From the NCBI GenBank assembly GCA_016648135.1, contig JADDOH010000310.1:60205-124204 (forward strand): a stretch of 64,000 bases of DNA. The letters run 5' to 3'. A model generated the notes under the pieces. The model ran no database searches. It saw only the letters and a list, made by a program, of their open reading frames with translations, and was not told where the DNA came from. Both the position numbers and the translations under genes were made by a program. Below are positions 33,767 to 43,428 of this stretch, piece by piece; the stretch's first letter is position 1; each line of letters begins with the position of its first letter. This stretch comes from Agrypnia vestita. Lineage: Eukaryota > Arthropoda > Insecta > Trichoptera > Phryganeidae.

Positions 33767-34004
33767 CGCAGTAACCCCTCCCCTCCCCCCAATATTTTAT
33801 TTTATAAAAGTGAAGTAAAGAAAGCCCTTCACTGATACATCATGATGGAAGAGCAAGGGGTCCATTTGTGACCCGGTAGGTACTCTGGTTGCCATCAGAT
33901 AATGCTAAGGCATGTTCATTCATAACTCTGTCCATACATCCAGCTTATTTTGAATATTATTTGTTCTCGAATGCTTCAGTCGCCTTATAAAGTAAGAATA
34001 AAAG

Positions 34005-34075
34005 TGGATAACTTATATAGCCCCATTTTCGTAAAAAAAATTTACCTCAAGGGTACTTTACACAAAAATTGTTAG
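34005..34075 (-). mobile_element. L2/CR1-like 3' end scrap
   Basis: On the - strand: GTGTAAAGTACCCTTGAGGT, then CGAAAATGGGGCTATATAAG. It is the same 3' terminal motif (AAAGCGC..TTGAGG..GGCGCTATACAA) as the complete end at 61326-61410. Confidence 0.6.
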
Positions 34076-34170
34076 GTCCTACATTACTATTTAAAATTTA
34101 ACATTGCAAAATGATGCGAATGATTTTTTCAATAAGATGCATTTCTAGTCTCATTTCACAACGTATGAAA

Positions 34171-34335
34171 TACTAGTAGGCAATGAATGTTTGGAACAAG
34201 TAGATGAGTTTGTGTACTTGGGAAATATGTTCGATAGAAGAGGGAATGTTGAGAAAGATATAGAGCGGTGAACGGTGCTTTGAATGCAATAATTTCTAAT
34301 AGAAATATGTCTACCGAGGCAAAACTAGCGGTAGG
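34171..34335 (+). pseudogene. RTE-like reverse transcriptase scrap
   Basis: LEQVDEFVYLGNMFDRRGN and VEKDIER, then a lost base and VN.ALNAIISNRNMSTEAKLAV. This is the segment that precedes the C-terminal domain seen at 13172-13573. It ends abruptly where the hammerhead-like block starts. Confidence 0.78.
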
Positions 34336-34383
34336 TACATAATGGAGTTCTGGTACCGACACTATCAGGGTTGATGTGATAAT

Positions 34384-34500
34384 GAAGATGATGGACCCTG
34401 CAATGGGATCCGAAACGTCGGCCAGAGAGGTCACATATACACGGCAGAATATCCCAGAAAACTATACACAGAAGATTCTGCACGGCCGTGAAACCTGAGA
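34384..34500 (+). repeat. Hammerhead-like / Penelope-type terminal repeat fragment
   Basis: GATGATGGACCCTGCAATGG, then GATCCGAAACGTCGGCC. It shares stem II and GAAAC with the motif at 4985-5026 and continues with AGAAGATTCTGCACGGCCGTGAAA, as at 5085-5105. CTGATGA has decayed to AAGATGA, so this copy is probably inactive. Confidence 0.55.
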
Positions 34501-34720
34501 ACATTGATATTTCCACGCCTCCCACTACAGATGCACGTCTTACTTAGCTTAGGCCCGGTTGCGCCATCTGAAGTAAAAGTAAAAAAGTTACTCGAGTAAC
34601 TTTTTTTTACTAAAACGGGTTGTTCCATCTACGGTAAAAAATATTTTACTCGCCGAAGTACATACAAGAGTAACATATTTTTACTCCCCAATGTTTTTTT
34701 TTTCATTTACCCATCCCTAC

Positions 34721-35480
34721 TAGGGATGGGCGTTAAATGGACGGACTAGTTGAAATCAACCGTTGACGTTGCGTCGACGCGTCGACGGTTTACGTTTATC
34801 GCATGGACTAGTTGAATTCGTAGACGGTGGACGGCGGACGCCGTGGACGGTGGACGTTTTGAGATTCAACGTAGTGCAAAGTTTATTTCTCTCTCATCTC
34901 TCGCTGCCGTCTTGTAGACGCCATAGACGTCATAGACGGCTCGACGGGTAATTTCATTTCAACTCTAAAGTACACGACCATAGCACAGTATAGTAAAGCA
35001 TACAGTATTATATCTTCATACAAACAGCCGAAACGACACCCTTCGAAATCTCGGTATACTTCGAACTGCTCAGTCGCCGCAGGGCTACAGTAACGTACGG
35101 ACGCAAGCGGTGTGAGACGCTCCCACGCATACATTTAGGTCAATTTATGGCACCCCAAACCATAAAGAGTCAGTCAATGAGCAGCCCTGGTGCGTTTTTA
35201 ACCAAGTTTAAGTACCAAGCGGCCGTAGGTATTTATTTCAAGGACACTGCCAAGATAACATACTGTATGTATTTATTATACTGTGACCATAGCGTGCAGC
35301 TCTGTGTACACGAACTATGACAGAGACTTGAAATTTGAATGCATGCGTAGAGTGAGATAGGCTTAATAAGCTATTATCTATCATTTTTTACTTGATTTGT
35401 GCGATGTGCACGTGCGACGTTTCGGTGAATTCCCAATTTTGCGCTGTATAAAATAAAACAATTCTGTTTAATTATTTTAT
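34721..35480 (+). mobile_element. Terminal segment of a TAGGGATGGGCG element, copy A
   Basis: Begins TAGGGATGGGCGTTAAATGG. The first 250 bp are dense in GACGG/GTCGAC motifs, including the palindrome GTCGACGCGTCGAC. It matches copy B (35836-36340) throughout, apart from the 302-bp element inserted at 34984. A mirror-image end lies at 44225-44345. No right terminus belonging to this copy was found. Confidence 0.75.
34984..35285. mobile_element. CACAGTATAGTAAAGC-end DNA element, intact copy (302 bp)
   Basis: ACCATAG (up to GACCATAGC) is duplicated on both sides. The unoccupied site is visible in copy B near 36122 (CTACCATAGAGTGC), which proves the insertion. Ends are CACAGTATAGTAAAGCATAC and the inverse of a slightly diverged version. 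It does not code for a transposase. Confidence 0.9.
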
Positions 35481-35489
35481 TTTTTATTG

Positions 35490-35790
35490 AACTAATATTT
35501 TACTGCTTACTCCTGATATTGTTGTGTACTTCTTTCCTTTTCTACTTTACTTTCTACCTACTTCTTTCTATTATATATAGAAAGAAGTATATAAAACTAT
35601 TATATATAGAAAGAAGTATATAAAACAATGTGTAAAAGCCTATAATGTACGTAAACAAATAAATAATAAAATATTTTTTTTACATATAAGCACAAGTAGC
35701 GGTTTTACTTTCCCCGAAACTATATTCCTACGAACTTCTTTAAATTTTAAAAATTTTCGTAATAAAAATAGCCATCGAGCAGCATCGCGT
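35490..35790 (+). repeat. Dispersed repeat shared with 39800-40050 (direct)
   Basis: Both contain ATATTTTACTGCTTAC, TATATATAGAAAGAAGTATA, TGTAAAAGCCTATA, AACAAATAAATAATAAAATA and ACATATAAGCACAAGTAGCG, in the same order. The first copy has an extra duplication of the TATATATAGAAAGAAG unit. Confidence 0.85.
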
Positions 35791-36645
35791 CGAACCGAAG
35801 ACAGTTGACCATCGTCCCGATGTTTAGATAGAACGTAGGGATGGGCGTTGAATGGACGGACTAGTTGAAATCAACCGTTGACGTTGCATCGACGCGTCGA
35901 CCGTTTACGTTTATCGCATGGACTAGTTGAATTCGTAGACGGTGGACAGCGGACGCCGAGGTCGGTGGACGATTCGAGATTAACGCAATGCAAAGCAACG
36001 AGCGAGAGCAAGGCAAAACGTCTCCGTTTATTTCTCTCTCATCTCTCGCTGTCGACTTGTAGATGCCATAGACGTCATAGACGGCTCGACGGGTAATTTC
36101 ATTTCAACTCTAAAGTACACTACCATAGAGTGCAGATCTGTGTACACGAACTATGACTAGAGATTTGAAATTTGAATACATGCGTAGGGCGAGATAGGCT
36201 TAATAAGCTATTATCTATTATTTTTTTACTTGATTTTTTGTGATGTCACGTGCGACGATTCGGTGAATTCCCAATTTTACGCTGCGTAAAATAAAACAAT
36301 TCTGTTTAATTATTTTATTTTTTATTGAACTATTATTAATTAATAGGCCGGCTAGATATTTTTCTAAAATCAATATTTTATTCGATCGATCTCGACTTCT
36401 TATATATTTACCTGAAAAGGGATGCTAAAATTTAATTATTGTGTTATTTCCTTACTTTTCAACTTTAGCATATAAATGATAAACAAACTTGTAGGGAATA
36501 AAATTTTCTATACCTAACTATGGTCCTTATTCAGGAGTCCAACATTAATTATTGTATATGTAATATAATCTTGAATTTAGGTTTAATTAATTTTTATTAT
36601 AAATTCCCTATTTTCAACTTTATGGATAAAAAGTACACAATAATC

Positions 36646-36673
36646 CTGATGAAGAGAACATTGTTCTCGAAAC
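36646..36673 (+). ncRNA. Candidate hammerhead ribozyme core
   Basis: CTGATGA at 36646-36652, then stem GAGAAC/GTTCTC with an ATT loop (36654-36668), then GAAAC at 36669-36673. The core order is exact. Stems I and III are not obvious, as in the minimal hammerheads of Penelope-like elements that act as tandem copies. A degenerate inverted relative lies at 39277-39306. Confidence 0.5.
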
Positions 36674-36849
36674 ATGTAGATTTTTTAATCTAATACTAGG
36701 TGCCCGTTGCACGACTACGCGTGCAATTTAGCCTGGCGGCAGACTGTGCCAGTTTATAATATTCGATAGAAAAAGATGAGAGCTATCTGTGGTATTTTTT
36801 AAAATTGAAATCGGATGATAAATGACCGAGTTGTGAAAGATCTTGTGTG

Positions 36850-37075
36850 GTGGTGAGAACTTCGAATTTAAAAAATCGAAGGTTGTAAGAAGCCGCTGCG
36901 CGCCCGCGCAAAGGTAAGTGAGACAGCTCCCGCATTGCGGTCACAAACGCCCGCTGCGCGGGCGATGGGTGACAACAGTCGCCGCGCGGCTTCGCCGCTC
37001 GGCGTCTGTCGTGGAAAGGCGCGGACGGGCTGCGCCCGTCTAGGATTTTTTAAATTTTCGAAATCGGGCATCGCT
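36850..37075. other. GC-rich, palindrome-dense island in AT-rich DNA
   Basis: Contains CGCCCGCTGCGCGGGCG, GACGGGCTGCGCCCGTC and GCGCGGCTTCGCCGCTCGGC, flanked by mirrored AATTTAAAAAATCGAAG and TTTTTTAAATTTTCGAAATC. The outer mirror and inner hairpins suggest a foldback element rather than a promoter. No gene is recognised. Confidence 0.6.
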
Positions 37076-37108
37076 TCACGGAGATATCCGTGAAAAACCC
37101 AAAAACCA

Positions 37109-37251
37109 AAACCTAACTTAACCTAACCTAACCTAACCTCACCCAACCTAACCTAACCTAATCTAACCCAACCAAACTAAACCTTACCTAACCTAACCCA
37201 ACCAAACCCAACCTAACCTAACCTTTCCCAACCTGACCTAAACTTACCTAA
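37109..37251 (+). repeat. Degenerate CCTAA (TTAGG) telomere-like array, second tract
   Basis: About 140 bp of AACCTAACCTAACC with CCCAACC, CTAATC and CCAAAC variants, in the same strand orientation as the tract at 30949-31066. It follows the GC-rich island directly. Confidence 0.82.
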
Positions 37252-37259
37252 GAATCTGG

Positions 37260-39580
37260 AAGCAAATTAACTGTATAAAAAATTAATTGTATAAAAAACC
37301 TTTTCCAAAAAAAAAGTCATCATTATTGAAAATCTAAAATCCAAAATAAAGATTCGAGTGATCACAAATAAACATTCTTGCATAAAAAAACATCCTGTAT
37401 AATATTCCCACTCGATCGAAATCATGACGTCACATCTATGTAAAAATAATATTGAAAAAAATTCCCTATTCTAAAAATATTATCATTAATAAAAACACCC
37501 CCTATAATATTATGCGGTATATTCAATAATGAAAATTAATTAGTCTCAAAAGAGCGTGTTTTTGTATGAAAAATTGAGTGTTTGTATATATTTTTTATAT
37601 CTCCTAGTACAGTACCTACACCAATAAAAAACTAAAATTTATTGAAAAAACTATCGAAAAACATTTTATTTACATGTGAATATGTTAAATTTTACCCCCT
37701 TATATTGTAAGGCTGAATATAGTTTAAAATTTCTCATAAAAGTTCATTTAAAAGAAGAAAATTTCAAGTAAGTACCTAAACCAATAAAAAACAAAAATCT
37801 ATCGATAAAGCTATCGAAAAACATTTTATCTACATGTGAATATGTTAAATTTTACCCCCTTATATTGTAAGGCTGAATATATATTACATTTAATAGCCTT
37901 ATATTAATAAGTATTCGAAGAAAAAGTAATGTCAAATTGCGAAGTCTAACAAAAAACAGCATTTTTTAAATAGCTTTACTGGCCGTTAATTTTTTCTACA
38001 ACGTTTTAAATTTCTCTTAAAAATAATGAAAAACATATGACGCATTCTTATTCTAATATTTTTTTCTTTTTAAATAAGCGTAATGGTCAGATAAACCATT
38101 TTGAAAATCAATGAAAAGTATTTTCTTTGAAATGTCACATTGAGTTCCGCAAATGTCAAATTTGATCTGCTGAACTTTTCACGAATTTAAAGAAGGAACA
38201 TTTTTTCACACTAATGTAGTGAAATTTCACATCGGGGTTTGTTGTTTCGAGATTTTTTTAAAAAATTAAATTTTTTGCGGAGGATAATTGCAAAAAAAAC
38301 TAATTAATACGATGTCTATCGTAATGATTTTTTGAGTACGCGTACAATGTAGTCTTACTCATCATTGGAATTCAAAATATCTTAAATTTATACAAAATTC
38401 ATTGAGTTATTTGCTAAAAGAAGAATTCACTAAAAAAATCGTAAAAAATTCAAAAATTAAAAAATGTTAAATGTTATTGTTTCATCGTTTACAGCATCCT
38501 AATATGTATCATCAGTATCATTTCCAACCAAGTATCTCAAACACTCACCGAGAAATTCGTCATAATATTTTTAAAATTTCAAAGTTCAAAAAAAAGAAGA
38601 AGAAGAAGTACTAAAATATGATTCTAATTTTAGTTTTACGCCAGCGTGAGGATCTTTCATAATCTGTTTATAATATCAAAATATTCCTCGTACTTTCAGA
38701 AAAAAACGTGATGAAAGGAAACGCAAAGTTTGCAAAAAGTACGTAAAAACGAAATAAATTTTTAAAAAATAAATTAATAATTAGATCACATGCGTCACGT
38801 GATTATCTATCTTTTCACCGATTCGAATTTTGAAATTTTGAAAACTGACGAAAATATGCAAGAAAAACCCATTTTCACTCAAACGGGCGTAGAAAAAAAA
38901 TAAGAGGAAAAAGAAAAATAAAAGCTCAAAATTTGGATGCGGAAATTAATTGCCTTTCATATTCTTTTTACCAAATATTTTTATCGTGTATACTCGCAGA
39001 GAAAACCGCAAAAAAGCGCGCAAAAACGGAGAAAAAAACGACGAAAAATCGAAATGTCCATTTTGGCGACAAACATTAATATATCGCGGAATGTGGTCTA
39101 TTTTTTTTAATATATATGAATAGTGGTGAAAACAAAGTAATTTGTGTTTTATTTTAATAATAATGTCACCACAAAGTTCAAGCCTTCATACAGAAGAAGA
39201 AAAAATATTCTTCGAACAGTTAAAAAATAAATCTATTATAATTTCGTTTACACCACTTTTTATTGGTTTTTTACATGTTTCGGGAACAATGTTCCTTTTC
39301 TCAAATTGAGCCTTAAACTAAAGTTGACAAATAATACAGATATATTTATTTATTAATAATGTCACCACACAGTGAAAGTCTTTGAAAGATGTATTCTTCA
39401 ATAAATTTCTAGATAACATCTCAAATGTAAAGTATTTTTAAATTATGTATTTATTTATAAATTTATAGCTAATAAATAAATGTAAAGGTTTTTATCATTT
39501 TATTTAACTTGTATTGAAACGAATGAATTTTTCGTAATCGATTTGAGTTAGTGTAGTGATAGTCCAACGTTTTACAAAAA
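37260..39580. other. Very AT-rich non-coding interior of the nest
   Basis: No open frame of note. There is a direct repeat of about 100 bp (AAACATTTTATTTACATGTG... TTGTAAGGCTGAATATA at 37657 and 37818), a (GAA)n run near 38592, and a repeated TAATAATGTCACCACA motif at 39158 and 39354. Confidence 0.6.
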
Positions 39581-39589
39581 ATAATACTC

Positions 39590-39623
39590 ATAATCAAGGC
39601 AGGAATATTCCTGCCTTGATTAT
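39590..39623. repeat. Perfect 34-bp palindrome, no loop
   Basis: ATAATCAAGGCAGGAAT followed immediately by its exact reverse complement. Flanking bases do not pair. Confidence 0.93.
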
Positions 39624-39799
39624 ATATTGACTATGTAGTCCTGCTAGGTTATTATTGTTTTCCAAATAACCCTGTACACATGTAATAATGTGCATCTAAT
39701 ATATTTTTTTATACACACATTGCTTTGTACTTTATATTTTTAATTTTTATACTCATATTTTAATTCTTATACCCGATACTTTCACTGCTTATATACGTA

Positions 39800-40050
39800 G
39801 TTTATATTTATATTTTACTGCTTACACCTGATATTGTTGTGTATACCTACTTCTTTCTTTATTATATATAGAAAGAAGTATATAAAACAATATGTAAAAG
39901 CCTATAAACAAATAAATAATAAAATATTTCTTTTTACATATAAGCACAAGTAGCGGTTTTTCTTTCCCCGAAACTATATTCCTTCGAACTTCTTTAAATT
40001 TTAAAAATTAACGTAATAACCAACGTCGCGTAATAAAAATAAGCAGCGTC
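39800..40050 (+). repeat. Dispersed repeat shared with 35490-35790 (direct)
   Basis: The second copy of the repeat described at 35490, lacking the internal duplication. It ends near AATAAAAATAAGCAGCGTCG. Confidence 0.85.
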
Positions 40051-40405
40051 GCACGGACGGGTATCTAAAGAAAAAGCTGGCCAAAAGTCGAAATTTAAAA
40101 AATCAACTGCGCGTAATTTGAAAACTGTTTCCTTGTAGTTAAATGATTGAGACGCTATGCGACAGCCATCTTTTGCACATAGTATCTTTGTATTGTAGCG
40201 ATGCGCGATTATGAGTTATTTCCATAATCGAATGATTAGTAATCGAATGATTTTCATAATCGAATGATTAGTAATCGAATTACGAGTTATCGATTATTTT
40301 TGCTCCCAAAAAAAATATGACGGTATACTTAAAAAATGATGTATACTTTATACTATGTCTGCAAAGGTAATAACTTATAATATTCGTAAGTCTTTAAAAA
40401 AATAA

Positions 40406-40804
40406 TTTTTTCAAAGGTTGTATGAAAACCGGGGTATGTTGTTTCATTAATTAATGTAAACCGGAGCATTCCTAGAAAAAAGATTGAGTATTTTTTGTTT
40501 CTATAAATATCGATAATCAAATCGGAATATTGGAATGCTTCTAGTAGACCATAAATAAAAAAAAATACGAATGTACTATGTCTGCAACGTTAATAAACTA
40601 CAATATTTATAGCACGCTTATGGATATTTAGTTTGAAACAACTGTTTCTGTGAGATTTCGCGTAACCTTGAGGTCAAACTCAGTTTAACCCAGGATTTAC
40701 ACTTATTTTGTTCAAACTTGAAACATCCAGGCCTTAGGGAGGCTTCGGTTTAAAATAATTTACGCAAACAACATACCCCAGTTTTTGTACAACCTTTGAA
40801 AAAT
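40406..40804. mobile_element. Inverted-repeat element, about 400 bp
   Basis: The left arm TTTTTCAAAGGTTGTATGAA..CGGGGTATGTTGTTT is mirrored at 40757-40804 with two or three changes. Part of the interior, 40640-40737, matches the GGCCCGG-end sequence at 56350-56455, so this is a mosaic. Confidence 0.65.
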
Positions 40805-41039
40805 ATTTTTCAAATCACTTTTCAAAAGTCTATAATTTTGCACATGGCAACACGTCATTTAAACGTCATTTTAAATGTTTGACAGTGATTTAAATTGTTG
40901 ATAATGATACAAAGTATTCATGGATTTAACGATATTCAACAGTTTATGCTGTTAATTAAATGATAATAAATACTGATAACAATGTTTTTTTAGAGAAAGC
41001 AAGCAAATTTTTCGACAGATGACGTTCATATCGACAGAT

Positions 41040-41390
41040 CTTACTTCTGCACTACGCAACGAATATGATGCATACTGTCTGACAGATTTTCGAAATAGGT
41101 TCGAGAATATGAAGAAATGCGCCAGGAAGGTTAGATTATTGATAAAATTACGTGTTTTCCTAGATATTTAGTCTTTGCGATTACAAAATGTTTTTTAATT
41201 TGATCTATATTGTTTTTCTTCTAGTTTCTCTGTTTATAACCTTTTCTTTGTTTGCAGGTAATAAAAGCCAAAACGACTCCAAGTGACATGCAGAGAAAAA
41301 AATATAGCAGTTCAGTTAGAGATTTTCAAAACACTACTGAAGAATCGGCAGGAAATTCACGAAGTTGTTTTGGAAAGGCATAAAGCTAAA
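41040..41390 (+). pseudogene. Myb/SANT-like two-exon remnant, copy 1
   Basis: The first exon (about 41040-41130) reads TALRNEYDAYCLTDFRNRFE, then MKKCARK, and ends at a GTTAGA donor. The second (from 41258, after TTGTTTGCAG) starts VIKAKTTPSDMQ and soon drifts out of frame. The F..R.ENMKK.ARK pattern resembles Myb/SANT-like accessory proteins of Harbinger-type transposons. The inverted homologue at 55740-56110 keeps the same donor and acceptor positions. Decayed; function inferred only. Confidence 0.55.
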
Positions 41391-41499
41391 AGAGATATGG
41401 CTTCATTTAATTATAATTGAAAGTTGTATTTTTTTTATTAAAATTTTCATTTTCCTGTTAATAGTTATATAAAATACAATAAAAGAGTTTGATACACCG

Positions 41500-41600
41500 A
41501 ATATATTGTTTTATTATTTTAATTCCGCAGACGCCCTCTGTTTCTGCTGCCTTCGACAAACAATTTTCCTTACCTTTCCTTGCTCCTCAGTTCCACATGG
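41500..41600 (-). pseudogene. RTE-like reverse transcriptase scrap
   Basis: On the - strand this reads W.GHVELRSKER and KIVCRRQQKQRASAEL, the WFGHVE region of the RT described at 13172. The equivalent scrap next to the second Myb-like copy is at 55545-55640, so both were amplified as one unit. Confidence 0.7.
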
Positions 41601-41747
41601 CCAAACCATGCAAAAACATTGGTAAATAAAATTGAAGTTCGTTGTCCAGTGGCCATGTCACTGGCTACAAGGCTTGGTAGTAAGCTTCCAATACGAACGG
41701 ACATGCTCGCACTGCCCCTCGTGATGGAAATTTATTAACAAGGCACC

Positions 41748-41778
41748 CTGAAGACGCCTGTTGCGATTCAGGCGAAAC
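41748..41778 (+). repeat. Hammerhead-like motif, degenerate
   Basis: CTGAAGA, stem CGCCTG/CAGGCG with an 8-nt loop, then GAAAC. CTGATGA is changed at one base, so cleavage is unlikely. An AT-rich (TATAATA)n tract follows at 41841-41990. Confidence 0.45.
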
Positions 41779-41840
41779 GTCGGTTGACGAATGATCCTTC
41801 TGAGGACCAGACTTTGACGCGGGTTACCCGCAAAGAAATT

Positions 41841-41990
41841 AATATATAATATATAATATTTTATATAATATATAATACTATATATATATATAATATATAA
41901 TACTAATATATAATACTATATAAATAATACTAAAAATATATAATACTATATATATAATAAATATAATATATAATACTAATATATAATATT
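41841..41990. repeat. TATAATAC-type low-complexity tract
   Basis: Almost pure A and T in units of ATATAATACTA/ATATAATATA. It directly follows the degenerate hammerhead-like block. Confidence 0.9.
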
Positions 41991-42231
41991 TTCTCTATAC
42001 TCTCACATTTTGTGGCCGTAAGTCAGTACAGAATAAATTCCACATGCCGGAAGTATGCAAAGTAATTGTATGTGCAAAAAACATGAAAAAATGACAATTT
42101 TTTCTATAAAAAAATAGTGACGTTAAAGTATGCCTAGTAATTTAAAAAAAAATTGTAAGTCTATTCTTCGCAGTTACTTTTTTTTCAATTATCACAGAAT
42201 AAACTAAACATCACATATGAGCTATATTATA

Positions 42232-42765
42232 CAAGGTGTGTCAGACCTAGTTCACAATATTTCATTGGTAGATTCCTGCCTATGTTATGAATCAAAAATA
42301 TTCAGGCAACCCATGACCTAATATCAGTAGTTACGGAGATAATTAACTTCAAAGTTTGCATTTTTATACTCATCTTTTGCAAAAAGCTGGACCGTCATTA
42401 AAATAACTTAAAACAAAAATTAAAACTTCCGCTTTAACTTACAAAGATTGCTATGCTTTAACACAAGCCAAATGATAAAACTTTTTTAAAGATTTTTTTT
42501 CAGAAATTAAAGTTTTTTCATTTTATTTGACCTATATTAAAGCGATTGAAATTTAAATTTTTGGTATACACATGTTACTTGAATGATGGTCCAACTTTTT
42601 TGCAGAATATTAGTCAGAAATATTGAATAGAAAAATACAAACTTTGAAGTCGATTATCTCCGTTACTACCTATAGATATTAGGTCATGGTTGCTTGAGCG
42701 TTTTTGACTCAAAATAGGCAGGGATCTACCTACGAAATATTGTGAACTAGGTATGTTACATTCGG
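42232..42765. mobile_element. Inverted-repeat element, about 530 bp
   Basis: CCTAGTTCACAATATTTC, ATCCCTGCCTA-like, CATGACCTAATATC, ACGGAGATAAT and TTCAAAGTTTG on the left are mirrored by CAAACTTTGAAG, ATTATCTCCGT, GATATTAGGTCATG and GAAATATTGTGAACTAGG on the right. Diverged relatives of this family occur near 3890, 58920-59090 and 62705-62930. Confidence 0.78.
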
Positions 42766-43222
42766 TATATGCAGCGATGATAAGTTGATGCATATTAGTT
42801 ATCGTAATTTGAATATGAATATTTTTGTAATAAGTTTTATTATTTTTATGATTCTTCCGATATTTTCATTAATTTTATGAAAATCGGGGTTATAATATTA
42901 TTTAAAATGATATAAATAATGTACATTGGATGATATTAAAAGTAATTATTTTTATTGTTCTCAAAAAATAAGAACAGAGTTATATGTTTATTTAATACAC
43001 CAAGTATTTCACAGCGTCATGTTAATTCGTTATTCAAAGCCAAATAATTAAAATTTAACATACCTATTTTTTCAAAATTGCTATTCTTAAAAAAATATAT
43101 GTCTATTATTTTTAAATCCCTCTAAAAATCGAAAATTCAACGTCTAACAAACAATAATATTATCGCTGACCGCGGCGAACATCGGACCGAATGATCATTC
43201 GAATGATTTCACTCGGCGTTGA

Positions 43223-43428
43223 CATTAGTTACTAATTTTATTCGAATAGAATTAGTAACTGAGTAAATAATCGAATTAATAATCGACGCCAACGGCGAGT
43301 GAATCATTCGAATAATCATTCGGTCATTAGTTACTAATTCTATTCGAATAGAATTAGTAACTGAGTAAATAATCGAATTAATAATCGACGTCAACGGCGA
43401 GTGAATTATTCGAATAATCATTCGGTCT
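43223..43428 (+). repeat. 102-bp tandem repeat x 2 with internal palindrome
   Basis: Each unit starts CATTAGTTACTAATT and carries the palindrome ACTAATTCTATTCGAATAGAATTAGT, then AATCGAATTAATAATCGACG. Differences between units are single bases. Confidence 0.9.

Noticed and set aside
36850..37075. Bacterial DNA inserted by horizontal transfer
   Set aside because: Only GC-rich hairpins, no coding frame with bacterial features; a foldback repeat explains it better.
30949..37251. A chromosome end
   Set aside because: The CCTAA tracts are short, degenerate and internal, with normal genomic sequence on both sides.
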